Shown here in pieces: positions 34,384 to 43,441 of a stretch of DNA of 64,000 bases. Each line of letters opens with the position of its first letter. Position 1 is the first letter of the stretch. Source of the DNA: CAZJRQ01 sp964548535 (GTDB lineage: Bacteria; Bacillota; Clostridia; Oscillospirales; Ruminococcaceae); the NCBI GenBank assembly GCA_964548535.1, contig CAZJRQ010000009.1, positions 3,315-67,314 on the forward strand. Reading direction: 5' to 3'. Position numbers and translations under genes: made by a program. Below the pieces are notes generated by a model. The model saw only the letters and a program-made list of their open reading frames with translations. It had not been told where the DNA came from and did not search any database.

Positions 34384-36210
34384 ATGATTAATTACAAAAA
34401 ACTACTAGCTTTTTGCTTATCGATAGTATTAGTTTTCACAACTGCATGCTGCAAGCCAGCACCCGCACTTGAAGAAACTATACACGATCTAAGAGCTGAT
34501 AACAAGGACAATTCACTAGATATAATTGAAAATGACATCAAGAATAATGATACCGATGAAAATCTTTCCCCAACTCAATCAGAAGACAATGAAAAAAACA
34601 GCAATCAGCGTGATAGAACTAGGGATAAAGCTAAAAATTCTGACTCAAATGCTAATAATGATTTAACAGGCGACATCCCTAAAAAAGTTGAATTTACTGG
34701 AGAAAATAATGATAATGCTGAGCCAGATAATGAAGAAAACAACAGCGATTCATCAACCCCCGACACTGACTCTAGTAACGATAATCAAGCAAAGCAAAAT
34801 GATGACACCCAAATAAATGATAACAATCCTAACGATATTGATAATATAGACGATTCATCCAAAAAACGCATTGTAGAGTCTAACGGACTTATGATAGAAA
34901 TCCCTGAAAATGTCGAGAGAATTGCAGCTACTGGTGACGTTGCATCAATCATTTATATGCTAGGCGGAAACAATTTGCTGGTCGGCACATCAGAAAGCTT
35001 TACTAACAATTATCTTGCCAATAAATATCTATGCAGTGCCGATACTAATGTTCAGCCAGAAACTTTGTGGAGCTACGACGGTTCAAATTCAATTGGTGAT
35101 GACGAATTCCAAAGCCTGCTTGAACTAAAGCCTCAGGTTTGTTTTGAGTTAAGCGGAGAAAATACTTTTACCTCCGACCAAGTAGCAAAGCTAGCAGAAA
35201 ATGATATTGTTTATTTTGTATTGCCAAACCTAAAAACATTAGATAATCTAAAGAAAACTGTGTCAATTGTCGGTGAAGTTATAGGCGACAAATCCTCAAA
35301 GGACGGCAAGAATGCTTTGCAGACAGCAAAAGAATATAACAGCTATGTCGACTCAATGATTTCAAATTTATCAGGAAGAGTTGATAAAGCTACCTATGAC
35401 CTTGTTGACTTTAATAACGATAAAACCACTAATGGAACAAAAAAGCTTGAATCAAGTTCAAACGATACAACAAGCGGTGACTTTCATGGCGTGTATTCGT
35501 TATACATAAACGCTTGGGACGATTATGCTACATACTGCGTTTATAACAACGCGAACACTTACTTAAGCGGAAATGGTCTTGCAGTTGCGAAAAGCGGCTA
35601 TTCATATTCACCTCTTAGCTATTACATGAGTCTGGCAGGTGTAATTAATACAGCTGCGATTTATCCTGATTTTGGGCCAACAACTAATTGGTATGTAAAT
35701 CCATTAATACCTACAACAAAATCCGTTAATCTATCTGGAAACTGTACTAACCCTAATGGATATTACCTAACTCTCACAGATAACGATATCTCTAACAACT
35801 CTGGAAAAAGAGAAAACGGACTTGGAAATAAGGATAAGTTTTACGCAATAATTGCCGAAAACAACACTATAAGAAATAGAATTATCAATAGTGAATTGTG
35901 GCACTCTTACGGATACGTAACATCGGCAAGTAACATAAGCGGAAACTTTGGTATTCTAGATTCTGACGGCGGAATCATCGAAAGCTCTATAATTGATGAT
36001 TACGAAATTTTTGTCAATCCAACAGGCATATCAAGCTGGAGTTCAGGCTCACCAGAAAGTATTCTAGAAACAATGTGGCTAGCATGGAAATTCTATGGCG
36101 CATACAGCGAAGATGATGTTAGAAATGAAGTATATAATTTCTACAACAAATTCTATAATATCGATTTGGACAACTCTGAAATTGACATGATATTAAATGG
36201 CGCTGACTAA
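34384..36210 (+). CDS. ABC substrate-binding lipoprotein
   Basis: A 608-residue lipoprotein (lipobox FTTAC, lipidated Cys about residue 22) with a ~130-residue Asn/Asp-rich linker and a substrate-binding fold from about residue 160 (MIEIPENVERIAATGDVASI, then SLLELKPQVCFELSGENTF). The type is that of FecCD-partner binding proteins for iron chelates, corrinoids or molybdate. It differs clearly from the first binding protein, so the importer may accept two ligands. The ribosome site GCGGTGA is weak. It overlaps the permease gene frame at its end. Confidence 0.8.
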   Translation: MINYKKLLAFCLSIVLVFTTACCKPAPALEETIHDLRADNKDNSLDIIENDIKNNDTDENLSPTQSEDNEKNSNQRDRTRDKAKNSDSNANNDLTGDIPKKVEFTGENNDNAEPDNEENNSDSSTPDTDSSNDNQAKQNDDTQINDNNPNDIDNIDDSSKKRIVESNGLMIEIPENVERIAATGDVASIIYMLGGNNLLVGTSESFTNNYLANKYLCSADTNVQPETLWSYDGSNSIGDDEFQSLLELKPQVCFELSGENTFTSDQVAKLAENDIVYFVLPNLKTLDNLKKTVSIVGEVIGDKSSKDGKNALQTAKEYNSYVDSMISNLSGRVDKATYDLVDFNNDKTTNGTKKLESSSNDTTSGDFHGVYSLYINAWDDYATYCVYNNANTYLSGNGLAVAKSGYSYSPLSYYMSLAGVINTAAIYPDFGPTTNWYVNPLIPTTKSVNLSGNCTNPNGYYLTLTDNDISNNSGKRENGLGNKDKFYAIIAENNTIRNRIINSELWHSYGYVTSASNISGNFGILDSDGGIIESSIIDDYEIFVNPTGISSWSSGSPESILETMWLAWKFYGAYSEDDVRNEVYNFYNKFYNIDLDNSEIDMILNGAD

Positions 36211-37447
36211 ACTAAAGAAGGTGATGTATATTAATAAGAACAAAAAATTTGCCGATATTGACAATACGATCACCATAACTTCATCAGGCATTCTCACTGA
36301 CGAAATGATTAAAGAAAACAAGAAAAATTCAGACAACTATAAAAAACTTCTCGTTATATTATCAGCAATATTAGTTGCAGAATTTGTAATATCCGTTCTT
36401 TTCACAGCTGATTTAGTTTCAGTAAACTTCTCAATCGCAAAATATTTTGATAGCATTAGAAATAATTTTGAAGGACTAATTTCTGTGTTTGACAGTGGTT
36501 TATCCAACGCAGTAAGTATGAAAGTTTTCAGAACTCTTATAATCATTATTGTTGGAGCATCACTAGCTTTATCTGGCGTGCTGTTCCAAGGTGTTTTTAG
36601 AAATCCCATTGCCTCACCAGGTACAGTCGGCGCACAATCTGGCGCATTATTTGCAAGCATAGCATATGTTTTTCTATTCATGAAAAATGATGACGATGTT
36701 CAAATAATGTCTTATTCCGACTACTCGGATTATCTAAATAACATGAGTATTTGGGAAAGATATTCAAGGCAAATGTGTTCAATAATCGGCGCAATTATAA
36801 CTGTAGCAATAGTAATTTCAATCGCAAAAAAAATAGATCACGGAAAAATTACAGTAACAACACTGCTTCTTCTCGGTACAGCAATAACGTCATTTTTCCA
36901 ATCACTAGTCAGCCTAGTTCGATTTTATATGATAAGACTTGACGAAACAGACACCAGAATTTCGCTGATTCAAACGACCATGATGGGCTCTTTTAACGAC
37001 AGTAATTCTCCTGAACGTTTAGCTATAATTGGCATTCCTACACTTATTTGCACCATACTAATCTACATCCAACGAGTAAAAATCAACGTGCTGATTTTTG
37101 GCGAAGACGAGGCAATTGCAATGGGAATAAACACTAATTCACTCAGACTTCAAGTGATAATTCTTGCCGCAATTTTAGCTGCAATCCCGATTTCCTTCTG
37201 CGGTCAGATAGGATTCATTGGAATGATTGTACCGCATATATCAAGAAAATTATGTAGTGCTGATTATAAAAAGCTTATTCCGATAACCACAATTTGCGGT
37301 GGTATATTCATGCTGGCAATTTACAATATAGCCGTAACCTTTAACGCTTCACTATACTTAAATGTTGTATCAAGTTTAATTTGCGGAACAATTTTCTTGG
37401 TTATTATGATACAAGACAGGAGGCGACGCAATGCTGAATGGGGGTAA
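36197..37447 (+). CDS. FecCD-type ABC permease
   Basis: A 416-residue permease with about nine to ten membrane helices. FecCD hallmarks are LALSGVLFQGVFRNPIASPG, then ALFASIAY, and the C-terminal ISFCGQIGFIGMIVPHISRK. This family imports iron-siderophores, heme, corrinoids or, in MolB, molybdate. The start is uncertain: the ATG at 36197 overlaps the previous gene and lacks a ribosome site, whereas an ATG at 36224 sits too close to AAGG. It forms a heterodimer with the next permease. Confidence 0.82.
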   Translation: MALTKLKKVMYINKNKKFADIDNTITITSSGILTDEMIKENKKNSDNYKKLLVILSAILVAEFVISVLFTADLVSVNFSIAKYFDSIRNNFEGLISVFDSGLSNAVSMKVFRTLIIIIVGASLALSGVLFQGVFRNPIASPGTVGAQSGALFASIAYVFLFMKNDDDVQIMSYSDYSDYLNNMSIWERYSRQMCSIIGAIITVAIVISIAKKIDHGKITVTTLLLLGTAITSFFQSLVSLVRFYMIRLDETDTRISLIQTTMMGSFNDSNSPERLAIIGIPTLICTILIYIQRVKINVLIFGEDEAIAMGINTNSLRLQVIILAAILAAIPISFCGQIGFIGMIVPHISRKLCSADYKKLIPITTICGGIFMLAIYNIAVTFNASLYLNVVSSLICGTIFLVIMIQDRRRRNAEWG

Positions 37448-38537
37448 AAAGAACATAAACAGTTGGCTTTATATTCTTTTAATCATTATAATATTTATTA
37501 CAGCTTTATTTTTCTCAGTCTGCATAAGAACTGACGGAAACGGAGTAATAAGTCCATCGATTGTAATGAAAAATATAATGGCATTTTTTAAATATAAATA
37601 TTACATAGCATTTTCACCAGCTAAACAATATGAACAACTTACTTTAATTAATAATCTGCCTGAATACAGCACAACAATAACAAACCTAAACTCAGTATTT
37701 ATCACTGCCCTGTCAGGCGGAATTCTTGCTGTATCAGGCGCTGTTTATCAAACAGTTTTCAGAAATCCTCTTGCCGCCCCAACAATGCTAGGAGTTTCAA
37801 GTGGTATTCAAATAGGACTTCTAATTCTTGTACTAAAATTTTCATCAGCAGCAATTTCTATGAAAAAAGAGCAATATATTTATTCATATTCATTTGGTTT
37901 AGGAACAGTCTTATTAATATTTATATTGAGTAAAATTGTTCAAAAAAATGGAAACAATGTTACAGACATGCTTTTAGTAGGCGTTGTACTCAACCAATTG
38001 TTCGGAGTTATTCTTACATATTATGAAGTAACAATGCCGCTCGACGATCTTGAAACACTACAAAACTTCACACTAGGGAGACTTTCATCTATAAGCGGCG
38101 AAAGCTTAAAAATCTACCTAGTCGTTGTGTTAATAGGAATAATTCCTATTTTCCTACTAAGATTCAGTATAAACAGTCTAGCTTTCGGAGCTGACGAAGC
38201 AAGGACTATGGGAGTTTCATCATACGCAATTCAAACCATCTGCCTGTTATCAGCAACAATTCTAGTTGCTGCAAGTATAATTCACTGCGGAAGCATTGGT
38301 GTAATATCACTTATAATCCCATTTATTTGCAGACAGCTTTTCGGTGGGAATTTCAAAGATATGTTCCCGCAATTAATAATGTTTGGCGCGTTTTTATTAC
38401 TAATTTGCAGAGCCGTTTCAAATGTATTTTGCAATATTTTTGGATATGTTCCAACCGGAATTTTCGTGAGCATAATCGGCGTGCCACTATTTATCGCAAT
38501 AATGTCAAAAGAAAATAAACGAAAAGAATTAAGCTGA
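37431..38537 (+). CDS. FecCD-type ABC permease, second subunit
   Basis: A 368-residue permease: SGGILAVSGAVYQTVFRNPL near the start, ALAFGADEART-like motif SLAFGADEARTMGVSS, and IHCGSIGVISLIIPFICRQL. The ATG has AGGAGG upstream and overlaps the first permease by 17 bases. Two different permease chains in one operon are typical of FecCD heterodimers. Confidence 0.88.
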   Translation: MLNGGKKNINSWLYILLIIIIFITALFFSVCIRTDGNGVISPSIVMKNIMAFFKYKYYIAFSPAKQYEQLTLINNLPEYSTTITNLNSVFITALSGGILAVSGAVYQTVFRNPLAAPTMLGVSSGIQIGLLILVLKFSSAAISMKKEQYIYSYSFGLGTVLLIFILSKIVQKNGNNVTDMLLVGVVLNQLFGVILTYYEVTMPLDDLETLQNFTLGRLSSISGESLKIYLVVVLIGIIPIFLLRFSINSLAFGADEARTMGVSSYAIQTICLLSATILVAASIIHCGSIGVISLIIPFICRQLFGGNFKDMFPQLIMFGAFLLLICRAVSNVFCNIFGYVPTGIFVSIIGVPLFIAIMSKENKRKELS

Positions 38538-38553
38538 AAGGAGGAATATACCA

Positions 38554-39348
38554 ATGCTGCTTGAGGTAAACAACATTTCATGCGGATATACAAAAAATCA
38601 AAGTATACTTTCAGACGTATCATTCAAGCTAAACAGCGGAGAAATCTGCTGTATCCTTGGCTCAAACGGCGTAGGAAAATCCACGCTGTTCAAAAGCATT
38701 CTTAATATTCTTCCACTTCAAAAAGGCGATATCTATGTTGACGGAGAAAACACCAAAAAGTGGTCATCAATGAAACAAGCCAAACAATTTGCATATGTTT
38801 CGCAGTTTCATGTACCGCCATTTCCATACAAAGTAAAAGATGTAATACTAATGGGCAGAGTTTCTCATATAGGATATTTTGGTCAGCCAAGAAAAAAAGA
38901 TTATGACTTAGTTGAAGAGATAATGAATGATATGGGTATTTTTCATTTGCGAAATGAAGACTACACAAACATTTCAGGCGGAGAACGTCAGCTTGTAATG
39001 TTCGCCAAAGCACTAGTGCAAGAGCCATCTTTTCTTTTCCTAGATGAACCAACAGCTAGTCTTGACTACTTTAATTCAATCAAAGTTTTAAGCATAATTA
39101 ATAATATAAGCAGGAAAGATATCGGCGTTATAATGATTACGCATTCACCCGATCAAGCTTTTCTTTCAAACTCAAAAGCGCTAATGATAACTAAATCCAA
39201 GACAATTATTTATGGTGATTCAAATAATGTTATCACTTCAAAAAATCTCAAAGATGTCTATGGCGCAAATCTTAGAATCCTCGACTACATGACTGATACT
39301 GGAACAATTCAAAAAACGTGCGTGCCAGAACTTGCAAGCACCATATAA
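38554..39348 (+). CDS. ABC ATP-binding protein of FecCD importer
   Basis: A 264-residue ATPase: Walker A GSNGVGKST, signature ISGGERQLVMFAKAL, Walker B FLFLDEPTASLD, switch His in ITHSPDQAF. It is of the FepC/BtuD class, and its partners are the two permeases upstream. Ribosome site GAAAGGAGG. The operon terminates at 39352. Its position directly beside nitrogenase genes makes a metal (Fe or Mo/W) or cofactor import role attractive, but that is inference. Confidence 0.9.
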   Translation: MLLEVNNISCGYTKNQSILSDVSFKLNSGEICCILGSNGVGKSTLFKSILNILPLQKGDIYVDGENTKKWSSMKQAKQFAYVSQFHVPPFPYKVKDVILMGRVSHIGYFGQPRKKDYDLVEEIMNDMGIFHLRNEDYTNISGGERQLVMFAKALVQEPSFLFLDEPTASLDYFNSIKVLSIINNISRKDIGVIMITHSPDQAFLSNSKALMITKSKTIIYGDSNNVITSKNLKDVYGANLRILDYMTDTGTIQKTCVPELASTI

Positions 39349-39351
39349 ACA

Positions 39352-39388
39352 AAAGCCAACTGCAAACACATTGCAAGTTGGCTTTTTT
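39352..39388 (+). terminator. Terminator of the importer operon
   Basis: AAAGCCAACT and AGTTGGCTTT form the stem (with an inner GCAA/TTGC pairing) followed by six T. Confidence 0.8.
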
Positions 39389-39458
39389 CGAAAAAACAGG
39401 AGTATCGTGATAACGACGACTCTTGTTTTCTCAATATTATAATATGTTTTCATATACC

Positions 39459-39812
39459 TTAAGAATTAACCGCAGAAATCACCGCATCTTCAATTCTGTC
39501 AAACGAAATTATTGGTGTAATCCCATTCTCCTCAAGTAACTGCATAGGCCAAGCTCCAATTCTCAAAACCAAAATATAACTGCAATCACTGATTGTTTTT
39601 ATAGTGTTTTCAATTTTCGCTTCGCCGCAATCTTCATCACCAGTGCAGAACTTATCAACACTTCTTTTCTCAACAAAATCAGCACAAACTCCATCAGTTT
39701 CATAAATATAAAACTCAGTAGCATGCCCAAAATGCAAATCAACCAAAACACCAGTTTTACTCGCAACCGCGACTAAAACCTTAAAATCCAATTGCTTGTT
39801 AGATTTCTCCAT
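39459..39812 (-). CDS. NifX-like iron-cluster binding protein
   Basis: A 117-residue protein of the NifX/NifB-C-terminal/YtfE-unrelated 'dinitrogenase cofactor' family: VAVASKTGVLVDLHFGHATE, then FYIYE, the segment resembling the C-terminal domain of NifB in this window (VHFGQTKDFYIYE). Such proteins bind NifB-co or FeMo-co precursors and pass them between NifB and NifEN. It lacks any other domain. Ribosome site GAGGTG. It ends a three-gene minus-strand operon with the 319- and 143-residue unknown proteins and lies next to the nitrogenase island. Confidence 0.82.
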   Translation of the reverse strand: MEKSNKQLDFKVLVAVASKTGVLVDLHFGHATEFYIYETDGVCADFVEKRSVDKFCTGDEDCGEAKIENTIKTISDCSYILVLRIGAWPMQLLEENGITPIISFDRIEDAVISAVNS

Positions 39813-39845
39813 AAAATCACCTCATGTGTTTTTCCACTAATAAAG

Positions 39846-40805
39846 CTAACCCTGTTTGCTGCTGCAAGAACTGCAGCTAGAACAATTTAAGCCACAGCTG
39901 CCCTCACTGTTAAGATAAAACGACGAAATCAAAAATTGCGTATTGTTAAGAGAATACGATTGTTTTTCACCATTGAAGTTAACATTGTTTTCTTTAAAAC
40001 TAATTTTTATACTCTCAATTTCCTCGCCCTCTTCCTCAAAAATTGGCGGGATAATTTTAGGTGAATACCATTTGACTTCACCGCTTTGCAGCTTAACGCC
40101 AACCTTAGTGTAGCAAGAAACAATTGACGTAACTTCACCATTCTCGTCAAAATTCAATGAATTACTGTCGCCATTAACACCAACAGCATTAATATCAAAC
40201 GCTTTTATCTTTCCAATTGGAGTCATAACTTCTGTCGGCACACTCGGCTCGTAAGATTTTATATTGCCATTCTCATAAAAAGACAACCCAATACGAACTT
40301 TCACTTTTGAATTGTTCACATTTATTCTTACAACTTCATTTGGAAATAAAGTCAAACTACTAAGCGCTCCACTTTTATAAAAATAAGCACCAATTAATTT
40401 AGCAGAAAACTCACCATACTTAGTGTTAAACTTAATAGGAGTATTCAGCAAATTTTCTTCCTCAACACTCCAATAACCACTGATTTGACCATTCAACGGA
40501 AAAATCCGCTTAATCTCCCCAGAATCATAAAAGGTAATAAACTCAGCAGGAATTTTACCAATTGACGTTTCAACCTGTTGCTGCTCGTTTAAGTAAACAG
40601 ACATTATATTTCCATTTTTATAAAACTCAATAGAAGGCCTATTTTTTGTCCTATGCGTCTGAACATATAAAGGTACAATATCGCCAACAAGTGTAGAAAC
40701 AATATTTTTGTTATCAAATCTAATATTCTTAATCTCGCCAGTTTCATAAGTATCAAACGCGAGGTTTTTTTCAAATCCCCCGCAAGAAGTTGTAATATTA
40801 TCCAT
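39846..40805 (-). CDS. MORN-like repeat protein with C-terminal Cys tail
   Basis: A 319-residue soluble protein. Multiple repeats of the F-Y-x-N/S-G-x-I/L-x type (FYKNGNIMSVYL, FYDSGEIKRIFPL, FYKSGALSSLTLF, FYENGNIKSYEP, FDENGEVTSIVS) resemble MORN/YwqK-like beta hairpins. The C-terminus ends with C-x3-C-x2-C-x2-C (CGLNCSSCSSC), which looks like a metal or Fe-S ligand tail. The same spacing occurs at the end of an unrelated protein at 46536. The function is unknown; the location points to nitrogenase cofactor metabolism or protection. Ribosome site GGAGG. Confidence 0.65.
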   Translation of the reverse strand: MDNITTSCGGFEKNLAFDTYETGEIKNIRFDNKNIVSTLVGDIVPLYVQTHRTKNRPSIEFYKNGNIMSVYLNEQQQVETSIGKIPAEFITFYDSGEIKRIFPLNGQISGYWSVEEENLLNTPIKFNTKYGEFSAKLIGAYFYKSGALSSLTLFPNEVVRINVNNSKVKVRIGLSFYENGNIKSYEPSVPTEVMTPIGKIKAFDINAVGVNGDSNSLNFDENGEVTSIVSCYTKVGVKLQSGEVKWYSPKIIPPIFEEEGEEIESIKISFKENNVNFNGEKQSYSLNNTQFLISSFYLNSEGSCGLNCSSCSSCSSKQG

Positions 40806-40852
40806 AAATCAACCTCCATTTACGCCTTTATAGTAATTCATAAAAAACAAAA

Positions 40853-41284
40853 TCATACAATCTCAACACAAACACTATCAGCGACAGCAATCGCTAAGAC
40901 CTCGTTTTTATCTGCTGCAACACGACACTTTTCTCTAAGCTCATCACAAATTTCATAAGTAATTTCTGTTAAAACAACAGGAATTCTTTCTTTTGTGATA
41001 GAACAAATTCCGCATTCAGTTCCCATCATAGCGTACCCATCATCCATCATATAGGGCTCATAAACTGTCGCCTTACTCAAAGATTTCATTTTTTCTTTAG
41101 CCAGCTTGATTATTGAATCAGTAGTCGAATCTTTATCAATTTCAACAATTGCAGTAACAAAAGCGTCTATCAAAACTATAGCGATTCCACTTTTCTGATT
41201 ATCCAAATCAAGATAACTGTTGAATTTATTAATTGTAAATTCCTCATTTTTATTAATCTCACCATAAGAATATAACAATTTCAT
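40853..41284 (-). CDS. Unknown protein with CGIC motif
   Basis: A 143-residue soluble protein, mixed alpha/beta by appearance, with MMGTECGICSITKERIPVVL in the middle and a hydrophobic strand AIVLIDAFVTAIVEI near the start. The pair CGIC could be redox or metal binding. The ATG at 41284 has GGGAGGG upstream. It is first in the operon with the MORN-like and NifX-like genes and is transcribed divergently from the next operon, each from its own TATAAT promoter. I do not recognise a family. Confidence 0.6.
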   Translation of the reverse strand: MKLLYSYGEINKNEEFTINKFNSYLDLDNQKSGIAIVLIDAFVTAIVEIDKDSTTDSIIKLAKEKMKSLSKATVYEPYMMDDGYAMMGTECGICSITKERIPVVLTEITYEICDELREKCRVAADKNEVLAIAVADSVCVEIV

Positions 41285-41344
41285 GTAAAAGCCCTCCCAA
41301 TTAAAATTCATATCAATTTATAACATTACATATCTATTGAATAC

Positions 41345-41374
41345 ATTATAACACAATTTCTACAATCAAGTCAA
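41345..41374 (-). promoter_or_regulatory. Promoter of the 143-residue/MORN/nifX-like operon
   Basis: On the minus strand TTGACT (41369-41374), an 18-bp spacer and TATAAT (41345-41350) preceded by TGTGT, as in the two facing nitrogenase-linked promoters. Confidence 0.6.
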
Positions 41375-41497
41375 CATCATAAACGAATACGCAAATAAAT
41401 TTAGAAAATCAAAAACAAACTTAATTTATATCGCTAAAACAGGGGGTTTGATTAAAAAAAGATATAAATTACATCGAAAAATCTAATCTGCTTTTTA

Positions 41498-41526
41498 TTG
41501 ACATTTTATAAATGATGTGTTATAAT
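41498..41526 (+). promoter_or_regulatory. Promoter of the nifV/EFR1 operon
   Basis: TTGACA (41498-41503), a 17-bp spacer and TATAAT (41521-41526) within GATGTGTTATAAT, the same 13-mer as at the anfH promoter. Confidence 0.78.
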
Positions 41527-41547
41527 TTTTATATCAAATACAATTTA

Positions 41548-41568
41548 GATGTGTTTAATACAAATTCA
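41548..41568 (+). promoter_or_regulatory. Putative shared operator, copy upstream of nifV operon
   Basis: The element TTTAATACAAATTCATACAA lies about 22 bases after the -10 box. It resembles a 21-base element at the same place downstream of the anfH promoter (ATAC, AAA, then a second [A/G]TA[C/T] six bases on). Confidence 0.4.
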
Positions 41569-41594
41569 TACAAGAGCCGAAGGAGTGAATATAA

Positions 41595-42344
41595 ATGGAC
41601 AACAATAAAGCTTTACTTGTAAATTTGCTTAACGACAAAGTCGACAGCGAACACCAGCTGATTGAACTAGGACAGCTTTCAGAATCTGAATTTTTGACCG
41701 ACTTTAAAAACGGTACTTGGTGCTGTTTGAACACCCCAGACGAAAGCGGATTAAATGTTATTGCACCACTACCCTCGGCAGCATTAATCCAACTATCCGC
41801 CATACCAATTTTAATGCCAAAGGTTTCAGTAAGTAATGAAATAGCGAAATTTACCGACGGATATCAAGAGAGTGTAGCTGTATTTCCAATCAGTGCTCAG
41901 CTGTTTAAGTTTAGCGGTAACTATATAGTATATGATGAACTTGCAGAAAACAAATTCAGCGTGTTCAGTCCATATATTCTGCCTGAAGATGTTTTTGACA
42001 TTCACGTATGGGGAGCTGTTCATGATAAAATTCTAGAATTTGCTGAAAGCGCAAGTGCCACAGAAACTGAATTGCTTTACTTGCAATCACTGCTGCATAA
42101 AATGCTTAGCGACACAGTTCGGTTCGGCTTATTTATTTTCAGATTTGCAGACTCACTTTATGAAAATGGTTTAGAATTTGTGTTCAATATTGATATACAG
42201 CATGTAAAAAAAGACGGAATTAGACTTATAAAAAGTCTTCATCCTCGTGCATATTCAGAGTATAACGGAGTAAAATATCCAGCTATAGAAACGATTTATG
42301 CGATAAGAGAATGTCTGAAAAATAAAAAGAATGGAGATGTATAG
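41595..42344 (+). CDS. Unknown protein, first gene of the nifV/EFR1 operon
   Basis: A 249-residue soluble protein without recognisable motifs, apart from a WCCLNT Cys pair and a conserved-looking C-terminus (RAYSEYNGVKYPAIETIYAI). The upstream site AAGGAG fits. Because it leads an operon with an electron-transfer protein, homocitrate synthase genes and a regulator, a role in nitrogenase assembly or control is plausible. No family is recognised. Confidence 0.6.
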   Translation: MDNNKALLVNLLNDKVDSEHQLIELGQLSESEFLTDFKNGTWCCLNTPDESGLNVIAPLPSAALIQLSAIPILMPKVSVSNEIAKFTDGYQESVAVFPISAQLFKFSGNYIVYDELAENKFSVFSPYILPEDVFDIHVWGAVHDKILEFAESASATETELLYLQSLLHKMLSDTVRFGLFIFRFADSLYENGLEFVFNIDIQHVKKDGIRLIKSLHPRAYSEYNGVKYPAIETIYAIRECLKNKKNGDV

Positions 42345-42345
42345 C

Positions 42346-42582
42346 ATGCCTTTCAAGCAGATAAAAACCGAGGTTGTCTACAAAACCCACATCACGAAAT
42401 CTCAGTTGAAAATATTAGATTTTTGCCAAGAACAGCTAGACTATCTAAAGTCAGTAATTGCATACGACCGCCCAGTAACCCAAGTTGAAATGCAAAATTG
42501 TGCCACCGCAGAAACTAACGTGCGCGAAGAATTAGAAAAATTTTATTCAATAATGATAAATTTTGACAACATTGAAAAATGA
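42346..42582 (+). CDS. Unknown small helical protein
   Basis: A 78-residue, probably all-helical protein (KSQLKILDFCQEQLDYLKSV, then EMQNCATAETNVREELEKFY). The ATG at 42346 has GGAG nine bases upstream. It begins right after the stop of the 249-residue gene, which implies coupling. No family is recognised. Confidence 0.55.
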   Translation: MPFKQIKTEVVYKTHITKSQLKILDFCQEQLDYLKSVIAYDRPVTQVEMQNCATAETNVREELEKFYSIMINFDNIEK

Positions 42583-42603
42583 TAAGAATTTTAGGAGGAT
42601 ATT

Positions 42604-43389
42604 ATGAATTTAGAAGCTGTAACTACAATTATTTTTTCGCCAACTGGCAACTCAAGGAAAACATCATACAAATTAGCAAAATCTTTAGAGTTGGATATGA
42701 CCGAAATGAATCTAACTTTGCCAAATTCAGAGCCAGAAATCACATCATTTGAAGATGAAGACATCGTGATATTCTCAGCACCCGTGTATAGCGGACGACT
42801 TTATACTGAATGTGTCGAGCGTTTCAAGCAGGTTTCAGGAAGTGGGAACACTCCATGTGTATGCGTTGTAACCTATGGTTCAAGAGCGTATGATGACGCA
42901 TTGCTAGAACTTTGCAATCTAGCCAAGGAGCTAAATTTTAAGCCAATCGCTGCAGCAGCTATTCCAGCAAGACATACGTATGGAGATATCGCAAGAGAAC
43001 GTCCTAATGAGGAAGATCTTGAACAGCTTGAAGAATTTGCTGAAAAAATTCTAGATAAAACAGACGATGATGATTTCTCAGAACCAACAGTTCCAGGCAG
43101 TTTTCCATACAGCATGGAGCCAAAAACTAAGTTCCCAGGTTTTATTCCAGTAGCCGCAACAGACGGAAGATGTGTAAACTGTGGAAAATGTGCAAAAATC
43201 TGTCCAGTTGGAGCAATTGAGAAGGATCAATTTTTCCCAACCGATCCTGAAAAATGCATAAGCTGTTTTTCATGTATAAGAAATTGCTTTACACTTTCGA
43301 GATCAGTTGATTCACCAGAATATTCTGAATGTGTTGAAAAGCTTAATCCTAGAGTTGATGAAAACAAGGAGCTTGAGTTGTTTTTATAG
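42604..43389 (+). CDS. EFR1-type flavodoxin/ferredoxin fusion
   Basis: A 261-residue protein. An N-terminal flavodoxin-like domain starts with the phosphate loop TIIFSPTGNSRKT, and a C-terminal pair of [4Fe-4S] sites reads CVNCGKCAKICPVGAIEK and CISCFSCIRNC. This EFR1 arrangement couples FMN to two clusters. It could deliver low-potential electrons to the Fe protein AnfH, since no nifJ, nifF, rnf or fix genes are in the window. Alternatively it is a general redox carrier. It sits in the nifV operon, with AGGAGG before the ATG. Confidence 0.85.
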   Translation: MNLEAVTTIIFSPTGNSRKTSYKLAKSLELDMTEMNLTLPNSEPEITSFEDEDIVIFSAPVYSGRLYTECVERFKQVSGSGNTPCVCVVTYGSRAYDDALLELCNLAKELNFKPIAAAAIPARHTYGDIARERPNEEDLEQLEEFAEKILDKTDDDDFSEPTVPGSFPYSMEPKTKFPGFIPVAATDGRCVNCGKCAKICPVGAIEKDQFFPTDPEKCISCFSCIRNCFTLSRSVDSPEYSECVEKLNPRVDENKELELFL

Positions 43390-43441
43390 TTTGGCAAAAT
43401 TATTATAAGCAAAAAATTTATTATGAATGAAGGTTTTATTA

